From Paramecium sonneborni (lineage: Eukaryota; Ciliophora; Oligohymenophorea; Peniculida; Parameciidae), in assembly GCA_905182985.1 (NCBI GenBank), contig CAJJDN010000055.1:94305-146290 (forward strand): 51,986 nt of DNA. Reading direction: 5' to 3'. Below, piece after piece: positions 1 to 12,644 of this stretch (positions are counted from its first letter, which is position 1; the number at the start of each line of letters is the position of its first letter). A program made the position numbers and the translations under genes. A model generated the notes under the pieces. It was not told where the DNA came from and searched no databases. It saw nothing but the letters and a program-made list of their open reading frames with translations.

Positions 1-236
1 ACTAATAGTCTTAATTGTTAGAATAAATTAACTAAAAGTTTTAAAAGGCAAAACTGTAGCATAATTTACTCAATGCATATTACAAAAGACATCTAAAAAT
101 ATTTTAATTAATTTATATTTACATTATAATCATCATGTTCATCTGTTAATACATCAAAAGAAATTTAGATTAGATAATCTTATAAATAGGAAAATAATAA
201 ATCAATAATTATTATTTAAAAATAGGATTATATAGC

Positions 237-1872
237 TCAAATTACCTAAATACAAGTGATTTACTATGACTTAATACCATCCTTATATTAAACAACTTAG
301 CAATGTGTATAATTCCTAATTTAAATAAATTAGTGTCAATATAAATACAAGAAAGTTTTCTAATATGAATCTTAATCTATTTCAATCCACTTTCCGTTTT
401 TCTGTCCTAAAATATAAACACCTCCAGCGCTTTAAAATTAAATTAATGATTACAAATATATAAACTATTTATTAAAATAGTTTCTCTTTTTCATATCCCA
501 TAACCCATATTTAATACCATTTTTATATTCCCCTGTGTATATAATCTAGATATCACTAGGTTAATTATTTTGATAAATAAGTACTTTCTGTAATTCTCAA
601 ATAATTCAATCCATTTTCCCTTTTAGTTTCCTTCATTATCATATTCTCCATCAACCCTAAAATCAAGTAAGTAAAATTACATTTTAATAAAATCAGTAGC
701 TTGATAATCTCTAAATTAAGTATTCCACCTTCCATATTTTTTTCCATTCCAATATTCACCTAAAGATCTTATTTAACTATATCTAATAATTGAAAAAAAT
801 ATTAAACTTTCCAAAATTTTCAGATAATTCAAACCATATTCCCTACTATTATGCATTTTCATCATAAATACCTCCTCCTCTAAAATGTATACATAAATTA
901 GTACATGATTTCGAATTTTTATAGAGAAATCGGATCTTTTGAGAATAAAATATCCCATCTTCCAATTTTTTTTCCATATTAATAATTGCCACGTTAAAGA
1001 AGTTAACAATTATACTGATTAGAATCAATGAAGTTTGTGAAATTTTCATGCTATTCTATCCATCTTCCTACTTTTTACTCTTCGAATCCATAAAAGCCAC
1101 CACCACTTCATAATGTTCATGAATATGAATTTTACATAATCTATTTTTTTTTAGGAGTAGTATGCAAAATTTCCCATAACCCAAATTTTTTTCCTTCTCT
1201 ATACTCTCCATGAAAGGTAATTTAACAACAGCTAATCATCAAAAAATGTAATACTCGGAAAATCTTTAATATATCTCAACCCATTTTCCTTTCTTCATTC
1301 CTTTTGAATTATAAATGCCTTCCCCACTTTATAAAATTAAATAAATACATGATTTTTTCTGAATATATAGTTACCCATCTTCCAATTTTTATTCCATCCT
1401 CATATACACCTTCATGTGTAACCTTAGATATGCTTAAAGTTTATTCTAATAAGATTTACTTGCTGAAATTCTCAGATAAATCAATCCACTTTCCAATTTT
1501 GCAATCATCATCTTTAATATATCCTCCAGCATTTAACTTTTTTTAATCCCAAATAGGACACCATTTTGCCATATTCTGTTTTTCATATTCAATTCCCCAT
1601 TTTAAGCTTGACAATTAATCAAAAGTAGTTATGATATAAGAATTTTTTTTAATTTTCTCTCTAAAATAACTTAATACTCACTTTCTTAATAATCCACCAT
1701 CTTTACTATAAATAAACTCTCCATTCTTGCACTCTACATAATACTTCTTTTTTGTAAAATGTGAAACTCTAAAAGAATTTTCAATAGATTAGATTCCAAT
1801 AATTAAATAAATTCCTTCCTTATAGGCCTACTTTTAATTATAATTAATTATAATTGGTTTTTATTCTGTCAT
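237..1872 (-). CDS. MORN-like repeat protein (paralogue 1)
   Basis: Read with TGA as the only stop. The N-terminal part (V-E-C-K-N-G-E-F-I-Y, then S-K-D-G-G) leads into about six units of the form GGxYxxxGxKxGKWIEL followed by GEYxxGxKxGRW. These resemble the MORN_2 or YwqK-like type of MORN repeat. Several 21-33 nt GT-AG introns are needed to keep frame, and each restores a repeat exactly. Examples are the 23-nt intron before DCCQITFHGEY and the 29-nt intron before NDIQIIYTGEY. The ATG at 1872 is chosen because it precedes the family-like region, but the frame stays open upstream, so the true start may be higher. The stop near 237-239 follows a weak last unit and is less certain. Three paralogues lie in this window. 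The function is unknown. MORN-type repeats are usually membrane- or protein-interaction modules, so a scaffold role is only an inference. Confidence 0.7.
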
Positions 1873-2722
1873 TCGCTATAAAAGTTCTGATTGATTAACA
1901 AACAAAGGGAATTTATAATTAAAATTAAATCTTACTTGATTTATTCTTTAATTGTTTAATTGGTAAAGATAGAAAGTATCAGAATTTTTAAATATTAAAA
2001 ATTTATTATTGATAAATTATAATTAATTCACATTTTTAAATTTGAATATGATACTTCTTTAAATATTGCATGTTATTTATGAATGAATAGAACTGCAAAA
2101 TCTAGAAAAAATAATAAAATCACAATTTTGAAGTTAATTATGAAAATAAAAATTGTAAAAAACCAAAAAAGAATTGCAAGACAAGAATAGATAGCCATTT
2201 ATTCTTAAGCAAAACAATTTTTTCTTGTAAATAAACTTTTATGATTAAGATTTTATGGAGTAAAACAAGATATCCTTGGTCTTTTAATTTCTATATGAGA
2301 ATAATTGACAACACATAAAAATATCAACGATAAGAGTATGATAGAAGCAACATTTATAAAAAAACTTATGCCAATATATATACTTATAATAATTCTGATT
2401 TTAGATATCGTATTACATTTATCTAAAATTGTATTATATATCTACATTAATTACCAGTAGAGCCATTTATTTGTACTAAGAAATATCTAAATTTTAAAGG
2501 GACCTTTGAATATCAACTTTCATAGTATCAGAAATTTTATTAAGGAGTTCATCTAACTTATAATCAATATTGTTAATTATCTGCTATTACATTATTAATC
2601 AATAATATTACTTAGGATTCATTTTATACATTCTGAAAGTGATCTAGTATTTTCTTTTTATATTTATCCCTTTTATTTACTCTTAATTTAGATACTTATA
2701 AAAATTATAATTTTAATAATTA
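1873..2722. other. No supported gene
   Basis: This is AT-rich sequence with stretches open only because TGA is rare at this composition. I see no family motif, RNA gene or repeat. The 5' part could hold an upstream start for the minus-strand MORN-like gene. Confidence 0.4.
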
Positions 2723-3682
2723 ATGATGAACAAAAGTTCTATATTTTCTTTAAGATATTCAAAGATCCCAAACACATATGATGAAATTATAGAAAGGAAA
2801 ATCAAATTTGCTGAGCCTTTAAAAACTAAACAACAAATTTTCTAACTGTTTTCCCAATTCACTTTTCATTGGATATTAATAATATATGAGTAAGTAAATC
2901 ATATCCAAAGGATCCCCTCAATCATTAAAGAGTCCAAGAAGAAAACTTATTTTTTTTGAGATAGTAGAACAGATTAATGTTCTTATTGTAAGGGAATAGT
3001 AATTTTATTATAAAAAGATTAACATCAATTAGATTATTTTTTTAAGAATCTACTGCCATATTTTAGTATTCGGAAGTAACAGAATTTGTTAATACAGTGA
3101 TTAATATGAAGTTGATTATCAAGATTACATGAAATAAGTTGAAAATTAATTGAATTTGATTCATAAGATTAAAGGTTTTATTTTTATATCTATATAATTA
3201 ATATATATGTTTCGATAATCGAGTTCATGCTATTCTAATGTTAGAAAAGAAAGAGATTCTGAAATCAACTATCGAAACTCTTAAGAATATGTATAAATGG
3301 AGAATTTATTTTTCCCACTTTAAGCAATAGTAAAAAGAGAACCTTTAAATAATAATTCAATAGCATGTGTAAAAATCTTCATTTTATTACACTAAAGTTT
3401 ATTAAAAATGAATGATGAAGATTGAAATATAGAAGATTAGATTATACTGAAGTGTTCTAACTGTTATAACATAATTATTTCATAAGACATCAATTGCTGA
3501 AATTGTATATTTCATAGTGTTCTAAGTGTGTTAATGAATGTAATCAATGTGGTAATAACTCCTGCATAATTTGCAGCAGTTAATAAAATTAATAAAATGG
3601 TAATTTTTAGTATGCTTATCATGTACTTAATAATTATAAACTCTTCCAGAAGAAACAGAATGAATTTATATTAAATTATTGA
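2723..3682 (+). CDS. Unrecognised protein with cysteine-rich C terminus
   Basis: A double ATG (2723 and 2726) opens a frame beginning MMNKSSIFSLRYSKIP, with a region rich in F, I, L and W near residues 45-60 that could be a membrane segment. The first frame ends at a TGA just after an eight-T run near 2957. A 37-nt GT-AG intron upstream, or one T fewer, joins it to a long second frame (FFEIVEQINVLIV onward). The C-terminal part has clustered cysteines (KCSNCY, then CSKCVNECNQCG and CIIC), as in furin-like or growth-factor-receptor cysteine-rich ciliate proteins. A further join near 3490 is unresolved. The family is not recognised. It could be an intact intron-containing gene or a decaying copy. 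Confidence 0.5.
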
Positions 3683-4080
3683 GTTAAGTTTCATAAATTT
3701 AAAATATTCATTATTAGTATTAATTAACTAATTATTAATAACTTTATTTAGAGATGATCAAAAGTTAATATAACTAATTTCATAAATTTTGATTTTTTAA
3801 ATTTAATCTTATTATTTTTTATGATTTTAAATTCATATTTAAATAACTTAAATTTGATCTAATTACTGTTCAAATATATATTAAGACCCTTTTATATTGG
3901 AATAATATAAGGAGATATAAGAATAATGATTTAATAATCTATTATAAAATATAGAAATGTGCATAATTGAATTTCGATTGTTTAAACAAATAAAGGATCA
4001 CATTTTAACATATAAATTTAACAATCAATAATCATTAATCTAATTTCATAATATCCAATTTTAGCATTAATTTGATATCT
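3683..4080. other. No supported gene
   Basis: AT-rich sequence with no convincing frame, motif or repeat. Confidence 0.4.
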
Positions 4081-4857
4081 TTTAGTCAAGATTTGAACCT
4101 CAATCAAACAGAAGAATCAATTTTAAATTATCCAATTCTCTAAATTAAATGATGAAATTTCTAAATTTTCGAATAATTCTAGAAATCTTTAAAATATTTT
4201 TGTTTCTCCTAAAGTTAACCATACAGGTGCCATCAATTTTACATGACATTAATCTACAACTTAAGATAAACCTAATAGGTTTATCTTAAGTAGGAATTCA
4301 ATTTAACTTGATTGTTGAATAATAAGAATTTTGGAATGAATTCAATGATTGATCAATAAATTAGTTAGTTTGATTCAAATATATTCCAGATACATTACAA
4401 TCAACTTGATTTCACCATTGATTTCCACCATTTTATTAAATACAAAATCAAAATAACACCTTTTATATCAATAATTCTATATTAACTGTTATTCCTAAAA
4501 TTAAATTCTAAATAAATGAATTGTTTTTTGAATAAACTATCTAATTCAAATCACTTGTATATAAAATAGAATCACTAATTGTTATTTTAAATCTAAGATC
4601 AAGATGAATATTTAGATACCTTAAAAAGAAATTATAAAATAAATTTTCATAGGCATAGAATATCTTTAATTTTATTTATAGAGCTTTTCTAAATTTCATA
4701 TATTTATAAATTTGTAAATAACTTATTGAATTCAGTTACAATTCACAAGTAAATCAGTATAAATAATTCAAACCTCAAAGAGTTTTTCAAATCAAGAAAT
4801 TAAAAATTTAGCTCAAAAGGTCTTAACTTAACAAATTCATGAACATTCAAATTATTT
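4081..4857 (+). pseudogene. Coding-like stretch, unrecognised
   Basis: Plus-strand frames here have protein-like composition: FSQDLNLNQTEESILNYP, then KFSNNSRNL, then QDQDEYLDTLKRNYKINFHR. They require at least two frame changes that I could not assign to clean introns. The longest piece (about 4390-4857) is open for about 155 codons, which is only weakly significant because TGA is rare at this base composition. No domain is recognised. It may be a decayed gene or chance. Confidence 0.25.
4260..4290. repeat. 31-nt perfect palindrome
   Basis: The arms CTTAAGATAAACCTA and TAGGTTTATCTTAAG are exact reverse complements around one central A. It could form a 15-bp stem with a one-base gap, or be a two-fold protein site. 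The function is unknown. Confidence 0.85.
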
Positions 4858-5431
4858 TGGTAAATTTGCAAGTTTTCTTCAGCTAATTGAGAGTGAATTT
4901 CTCTTTTTACTTTATTAGGATCTTAAATTGTAGATTAGAATGAGATTTAAATTAATCAATATATTTTTTCCTTTTAAAATTGATAATAAATTTGAGTATG
5001 GAATAATATAATAAAAAAAATTTAGAAATAATTGATAAGTAATGATATATTATTATATAACTTAGGAAATTGAAAATAATTTAAGAGGTATTTTTTTATT
5101 GATTGTAAATAAACTGCAAGACTTTTATTTTAATTATCAACAATAATACACTAGTTTATATTTAACAAAAGAATTTTAAAATAACCTTAATTATTGAACT
5201 TTAGTAAGATATTTTAAGAGTAATTAAGAATAATTTTTATTATTTATTCTTTAACAATACTTAAAAGAAAACTAACTCATTATTAAACTTAGATTAATTT
5301 AATTTAGATACTTTAATCTATAAATGTCAATAGAAAATAAAAATTTGATTGATTCCTATTAATTTCTGATGATTCCTTATAAAATTAGAATTTACATAAA
5401 TATAAATTTTTTATTATTAATATTATTAGAA
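4858..5431. other. No supported gene
   Basis: AT-rich spacer before the plus-strand MORN-like gene. No motif or RNA gene is seen. Confidence 0.4.
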
Positions 5432-7614
5432 ATGGAGAATAACAATCATTAAATGATTATTAATCATGAAATAGGTTATAAAGGTCACTATAATATTGGT
5501 TTAAACTGGAGATTTTAGAAAACAAATTATATTATATAAACTTTAAATGGAGATCTAATTTATATTTATAATGGAGAGATTTTATAAAAGTAATACTAAG
5601 AGTTTATTCTTCAAAAGTTAAGATTTAAAAGAAGGAATTAATAAGTGTGAAAGCTTTATGAACATAGATACTTTATAAAATTTAACATGGGAAGGATTCT
5701 TGCTTAATTAAATAAAAATTGGAGAATGGAGAGCATTTTGGAAAGGAGAAAGAATAAATACTGGTGGATTTTTTAATGAAAATGGAATTAAGATAGGATT
5801 TTGGATTGAATTATTTAAAAATTATTGGGAGTAGAAATTTATTTTTTAGACTTTTTAGAAGATCTCCAATTAAATTATAAGGAGTATATAAAAATGAAAA
5901 AAAAATAGGTAGATGGAAAATAATTTTAAAAAATGATATTTTGTACTTAATTATTAGTGAATATTAGTGAAGGTGGAAATTTTGACGAAAATGGTTTAAA
6001 AAAAGGCAAATGGATTGAATTAGATGATCTTTTTTATAAGTATCAAAATATAATAATAAAAGTAAATGTATAAAATATTTTGGAATATATGACAAAGGAA
6101 AAAAATTAGGTCTCTGGAATACCAAAAGTTAAGAAAAGATTATGTAATAAAAGTAAATTATTATTTTAGTGGAGGTGGTGTTTATAATTTAAATGGATAA
6201 AAAAATGGGTTTTGGGTTGAATTACATGAAAATTATTTCAAGTATCAGATAATAAAATTTAAGTTAATGTCTCGTTAATTTCTCTGGAAATTATTTTAAT
6301 GGAAAACCGTAAGGCGTATGGAAAATAAATTATAGATTAAATACTTCAAATCATGATTAAATTATGTACTTTTGAAAAATATAAAAAGTGGAGGAGGCAT
6401 TTTTTAAGATAATGGATTAAAAGAAGGATTATGGACAGAATTAGATGAAAACTTCTCTTAGTAATATTCAATTATAGAAAAAGATAATTAGAAATAACTC
6501 ATTAAGGAAGTTATATAAATGGAAAGAAATATAAAAGTTGGAAAATTATTAAGGACTAAAATATTTAAATGTAAGTATTTATTTCATTAAGTGGAGGAGG
6601 TTTTTATGATCAAAATGGATCAAAACATGGAAAATGGATTGAATTAGATGAAAATTGCCTATAGTAATTTCATACAGTCTTATATTTTAGCGGAGATACT
6701 TTAACTTGTTTAGGAAACTATCATCATGGAATTAGGAGGGGAGAATGGAAAACTTTATTTTCTGATAAATTGATGTAAGATTTTTGATATATAAGAAAAA
6801 AGTGGATTAGGAAATTATAATCTTTGTGGAATAAAAACAGGATTATGGATTCAAATTAGGAAAAACTTTAATAAGTAATTTAAAAATAGATTTTAGATAT
6901 AATTAAGCAATTGAAATTGGCATTTATGAAAAAGGTATAAAAGTTGGATTATGGTAAACTCGATTAATTATGGATGATATTATTATGTAAATAAGGTTTA
7001 AAATTATAAAGCGGTTAAGGGTAATATAATAAAAACGGATTGAAAGAAGGTTATTGGATAGATATAGATGATAACAATTATTTAAACTAATTTAGTTTGT
7101 ATTAAGGATGTTATAGGAATGGAAGGAAAATTGGTAAATGGAAAACTTATTTTAGAATTAAGAATGATGATTTCTTACATAAAAAAATGTAATTTTAATG
7201 TAGATATTTAGTGGAGGAGGAAATTATGATAAAAATGGAGTAAAACATGGTAAGTGGATAGAGTTGATTGAAAGCTTTTCATAGTAAAATTTTATTATAA
7301 TTTTGAAGAAACCGCTATGTATAGTTTTCAGGAGAATACAAAAAGGGAAAGAAATAAGGAAAATGGGACACTCTTTTCAAAAGATTTGATGATGCGTAAA
7401 AAGAATAATTAAAATTAATGTAAAACATAAATTGAAAATTAGTGGAGGAGGTTGTTATCATAAAAATGGAAGTAAGCAAGGTCAGTGGATAGATTTACAT
7501 GATGAATTTTGGACGTAAAAGTAAATTATTAAATATAGAGCTAGAAGAACTATATAATATGGAGAATATATAAATGGAATTAGGTAAGGATGTTTTATTC
7601 AAGAAAAAATATGA
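5432..7614 (+). CDS. MORN-like repeat protein (paralogue 2)
   Basis: It starts at ATG 5432 (MENNNHQMIINHE) and ends at TGA 7612-7614 after GEYINGIRQGCFIQEKI. The N-terminal domain matches its paralogues: a GDLIYIYNGE strand pair, then a TLQNLTWEG segment and WRAFWKGERINTGGFF. About nine repeat units follow, each GGG(V/I/F)YxxNGxKxGxWxEL then GxYxxGKKxGxW. Units are about 200 bp. In most of them a 17-28 nt intron (GTAAT or GTACT start, TTTTAG end) sits just before the GGG of the next unit, and a second short intron often sits after the W-E-L-x-E-N-Y block. With these removed I found no internal TGA, so the gene looks intact. It is a probable scaffold or interaction protein of unknown function. 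Confidence 0.75.
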
Positions 7615-8879
7615 GATTTCATTCTAATATATATTTATTATTAAATTAATTACAAATTTGATAAAACATTTCCTTTTATACAAGAATTTAATTAAATTTT
7701 TACCTTTATTTTATATCCTTCTAAGTCATATATATGAAGTAGGAATGAGAATTTCTTATAAAATTCTTTTGATTTCAGTCTAAAAATATGTTTTACATTT
7801 TATTTTTAAGATTATCTCATTCCAAATACCTTAAATCTTACTTTTTATATTCTCAATTGTCTTGGCTTTCAGATTTGATCATTAATAAGAGATTAAGTAT
7901 CTTCCTATTATCTAAGTTTTTTTTGTTTAGAAGAAAACAAACCTATAAATTAAAATGACTATAATAAAATATTTATTATTTAATAAAAATATTTTCATCA
8001 TCTTAATCATTTTATTAGTTAATCTTATAATTTTACTCTCATTTTCAAATATTGTGTGTTTTTAATCAAATTTATAATTAGGTTCAACTTAATTCAATGA
8101 TTTCTCTTTCAATTAATTTATTAAGTTACCTTTTTTTAAAAAATTTAATTTTAAGGTACAGAAAAGATAAATTTTGTTTTAAATAGAAGCTTTTCAAAGT
8201 AACCAAAATTCAATAATCTTCAATTATTTTACAATAATTCATGAAGGAAAATGTAAAAAAAGAATGAAACCGGGCAAAGGTATTCTGTTTTAGATGAAAA
8301 AAAAAGAGAATAAAAAAATTAAATTAAAATTATAGCTTTATTTTAAGAAGTGAAGGTTTTGAAAATGAAATTGGAAAAAATAAGAAAAATGGGTTAATTT
8401 TCATGTTAAATTTTATTAGTACTCTATTTTAATGGTCCTTAGTAAAAACCTTGGATGAGGAAATGTTGGCTTGAAATCTAAAATTGAAAGATTAATAATA
8501 TTAAGTAAAGTAATAAAGAATATTAAATATAATAATAAAATTAATGAGAGAAGGGCTTTTAATTATTATAATTATAATTATCTAATTAACATTTGTTAAA
8601 AGCTCAAGGTTGTTATAATCGAGTATCAATGATCCTCAAAATAAACTCACAATTAGGTTTTTAGAGAGATTTATAAATTGATGATCTATTGATTGGATAA
8701 TCAATACTTTTCATTGCTTAAAAAAAACAAAGCCTTAAAAATAAATTCTATCTAATACATCTTAAAAAAGATAAGAAAATGAAAATATATTTCAAAGATA
8801 AACTTATGTAGTCCATAATGATGAAATTACTATTGAATAATTAATTAAGTTTGATTAGCGTTTCTCTATATAATAATTT
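7615..8879. other. No supported gene; possible MORN-like trace
   Basis: Mostly AT-rich spacer. Around 8255-8480 (+) a stretch reading KNETGQRYSVLDEKKRE and, in another frame, SEGFENEIGKNKKNG vaguely resembles a decayed MORN-like unit, but it is too weak to call. Confidence 0.3.
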
Positions 8880-9735
8880 TCATTATTATTGCCTTCTTAT
8901 TTTGAAAAACTTAGAACTTATTAACAAAGAATCATAAAACTATTCTTTACTCTTCTTCTCCATCATGTGATCCATCACCACTAAAATATAATCTCTGTAC
9001 TGGTAAAAAATTTACATTTATTTATATTTTCCTAATTTATTCTTATCCTACATAATATCTAAGCTATCTATTTGTCATTGAAATCTCCATATTTTTAACT
9101 TTCTGTATTCTATAATTTTCCAACAAGATCTACTAGAATTGGAATTATAGCTTCATCTACCCCTTTTAAAATTATCGTGATATTAAATATGACCGTTTTA
9201 TGATTGCTTCAGATATATCAGTAATTAACTAAAATAAAGTTCTTTTTTCGGAACTAATTTACACATGTATGTATGGAGACCACTTCAAGAGAATTCAACT
9301 TAAGATTTATTTTATCAAAAACTTTGTTATAATCATCCCTTATTTATACATCATGGAATTTTTTTATCATCCCATTTTTTAATCATGAAAATACTTTATC
9401 GCTTTGATGAATAAGAAATATATTTATGATTTGGCTTCATATTTGGTATATTTTGAATTAAGTTCACAAGAATAGAGATTTCTCTTGCAAAAATAGTCTA
9501 GAAAGAAGAATTTTTTTTCAGCAGGTTTTTTAAAGATCCCCTGTTCATTATGGCACCATGAAAATAATCATACCTTATTAAAAAACAATAATTTAAAACA
9601 TTGCTTCAACAGAGTTATTTGATAGAATGAATACTTTGCAAACTCTCAATAATAAAATTAGATCTAATAGCTATAAGAACCAAATTCAAACATAGAGAAA
9701 GCTAATACTTCGTAGGCTTAAATAAATTATTTATA
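8880..9735 (-). CDS. Unrecognised gene or fragment
   Basis: The minus-strand frames are clearly protein-like and differ from the neighbouring repeat genes. In order they include VLAFSMFEF, FNKV, KKPAEKKFFFLDYFCKR, then SEVVSIHTCVN-like and VDEAIIPILVDLVGKLQNTE, then DKQIAQILCRIRINQEN, ending KFFKIRRQQQ at a TGA near 8880. A 23-nt, a 31-nt and a 20-nt GT-AG intron give continuous frame across the last third. Two joins upstream (near 9340 and 9560) are not resolved, so it may be a decayed copy. The helix-rich VDEAIIPILVDLVGKL segment resembles HEAT-like or RIH-like helical solenoids only in general character. I do not assign a family, and the start is uncertain. Confidence 0.45.
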
Positions 9736-9803
9736 AACTTACATAAATAATAAATTAGTCCTAAAACACATTTATGAATTTAAATTTTATTTTTCATATA
9801 TAT

Positions 9804-12353
9804 TCAATAATCATATTTTTTTTTTCCGTGTTTTTTGTTATTCTTTATATCCATTTCAATCCAAACACCAATCTTTTTACCTTTTTTATTATATTCACCA
9901 CTTTAAGTGAATTAATAATATTTAGAAAAAATTCCGTTCAACTCAGTCCACCTCCCAATTTTGGTCCCTTCTTAATTAAATGATCCACCACCACTTTATG
10001 ACAATATTTATAGAATAAATACATTAATTTATATTTTCCGTCGCCATCTCGATCACAATAATTAATATCCCATAAACCTATCTTTATACCTTTCGACGAA
10101 TATTCACCATTATAGGTGATATTTTTCGATTAATTAAACTCTTTATCCAATTCGGCCCACTTTCCAATTTTTATTCCCTTTTAATCATATTATCCACCAC
10201 CACTAACCGATTATTTCTCAATATATACATTAATTTATATGTTCCATCTCCATTTAGATCACAATAATTAATATCCCATCTACCTATCTTTATACCTTTC
10301 ATAAAATATTCACCATTATAGGTGATTTATTTCTATTAATCAAACTCTTCATCCAACTCTATCCACTTTCCTATCTTGTTTTCCTCTTAATCATATGATC
10401 CACCACCACTAAAATATTATTATGAAGTTTACATTTCTTTGTATTCATCTTTTTCTAAATAGGCAAAATTAATATTCCATCTTCCTACCTTCATACCATT
10501 AATATTATATTCACCCTTATAAGTGACTTATTTAACTTTTTTAAACCCTACGTCCATCTCTATCCATTTTCCAACCTTAATTTCCACTTAATTATATATA
10601 CCACCACCTCTAAAATAATAACACATCTTAATAATAATTACATTTTTATATATTCCTTCTCATTATATTTATACAAAGTATCCCATCTATCTATTTTTGC
10701 GTTATTTCTAAATTATCCAACAAAAATAATAGATTTACTAAAAATAAACAAATAAATCACTTCTCAGTCTTATATATTTTATTTCCATTTTCATCAAAAT
10801 TTATACAACCACTATAAAATCTACTTTTTATATTTTTACCACAATTAGTTACTATAATTTAAAGTGAGAATATTCCATCTACCTATTTTCTGGCCTTTCA
10901 TATTATATTCACCACTCAAAGTAACTTATTTATCTTTTTTAAACCCTTCATCCAGCTCAATCCACTTCCCAATTTTAATTCCGTTTTAATCATATGTCCC
11001 ACTACCTCTAACCAAATTTTACTAATACAATAAATACATTTCTTTTTATTTTCCATCTCCATCTAGATCACAATACTTAATATCCCAACTACCTACCTTC
11101 ATACCCTTCATATTATATTCACCATTATATATCACATATTTATGTTCCTCAAACTTTTCACCAAACTCAATCCACTTACCAATTTTGATTCCCTCTTAAT
11201 CATATGATCCACCACCACTAACATATCATTAATCTACTTTTAATTACATATATTTTTCCCAAGCTATAATATTCCATATACCTTCTTTTAGGCTCTTCAT
11301 ATTATATTCACCATTAAAAGTGATTTATTTGTTATATCCGAATCCTTAATCCAACTCAACCCACTTACCAATTTTAATTCCCTCTTAATCATATGACCCA
11401 CCACCACTAATATATCATTGCTATACTTAATAAATATTTACATATAATGATATTTTCCATCTCCCCATTTATCAAAATTTATATCCCACCTACCAACCTT
11501 TATACCCTTTCTATTATATTTACCATTATAAGTGACTTATGCATTATACCAAAAGCCCTCCCACAATTCTATCCATCTCCCAACCTTTTGTTAAATCTCT
11601 TATTAATCATATTATCCACAACCACTACAATATTATTACAATAATTTTCATAATTTACATTAATTTGTATTTTCCATCTCCCCATCTATCAAAATTAATT
11701 TCCCATTTACCTACCTTTATACCTTTTAAATTATATTCACCATTATAAGTGATTAAAGCTCCATCCCAAAAACTTTCCCATAATTCTACCCATCTCCCTA
11801 CCTTTTTCTAACCTCTTTGATAAGATCCAAAACCACTAATTAAATTAAAAAACTACATTGCTTTATTTTAATAAATATATTTCCATCTACCTATTTTTGT
11901 GTCATCAATATATTCGCCTTCTTCAAAGACATGAACCTGACTATTGAAATTTTAAAATTAGCAGTTTACCTACAATAATTCTTAATCAATTCTTTCCATA
12001 AACCGATTTTTTGGCCATTTTCTGAGTAATACCCTCCGACTTTTTAAAGAATTTATCCATTCCAATGAAGTTCCCATTTAGCAATCTTCTGTTAATTCTT
12101 TCCATATTTCCCAACCTATTCAAGATATTTGATTTATTCTAAATTATCGAAAACATCCGGCTTCAAAGATAAAAACTTTTCCTTTCTATTGAAATTTTTT
12201 TTAAATTTACAACCTAGCTGTTTATCCATCAACAATGTATATGATCTCTTATTTATTAACAATTTCTATTTAGTATTTCTTTTTTAACCATCTTTTTGCA
12301 AAAGAGTCAAATAACAGACATTCCTAATCTTCAAACTAAATTGACTATTCCAT
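9804..12353 (-). CDS. MORN-like repeat protein (paralogue 3)
   Basis: The start is taken at ATG 12353 (MEQSIQFEDQECLLFDSFAK). Further in-frame ATGs at 12371 and 12407 are possible. The N-terminal domain continues with EIVNKQEIIYIVDGQTARLK, where a 25-nt intron is spliced out, then NLEQIKYLEQVGKYGKN and WELHWNGQILQKVGGYY. About eleven units follow, best seen as GGGSYDQEGIKIGKWIEF, each followed by GEYNxKGxKIGxW. A short intron of about 25 nt sits at the same place in nearly every unit, just before GGG. The frame ends at TGA 9804-9806 after a lysine-rich tail. No internal TGA was found in the units checked, so it appears intact. Orientation is opposite to paralogue 2. The function is unknown. 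Confidence 0.75.
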
Positions 12354-12644
12354 AGAAATGTTGTTAATCATCTATTGTTCATCTCTAATTGTAATTAGAT
12401 AATACATAATTAGTTACTTGGTTACTTTTATTTATTAGAATAACAAGTTCCCATTTTTATTAATTTTATTAATAGTAAAAGTTAACCATTTGCTATTTCT
12501 TATTAGGTTAAAGTTCTTTATTTACAAGAAAGAGAATAATATTTAAGTTTTTATATTTGCTATTTTGTTTATGTAAACAATCAAACCTCAGAAAATGATA
12601 TATGATAAGTTGAGAGCGATGAAACAAAAATTTTCCATACAAAA

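Noticed and set aside
11447..11748. Two overlapping plus-strand frames
   Set aside because: Shadows of minus-strand MORN-like units; the Pro- and Ser-rich translation comes from reading GGxY repeats backwards.
237..12353. Bacterial YwqK-type antitoxin genes
   Set aside because: The repeats resemble the MORN_2 or YwqK pattern, but the genes have ciliate codons and short introns, and no toxin partner. The antitoxin label would be a domain-name carry-over.
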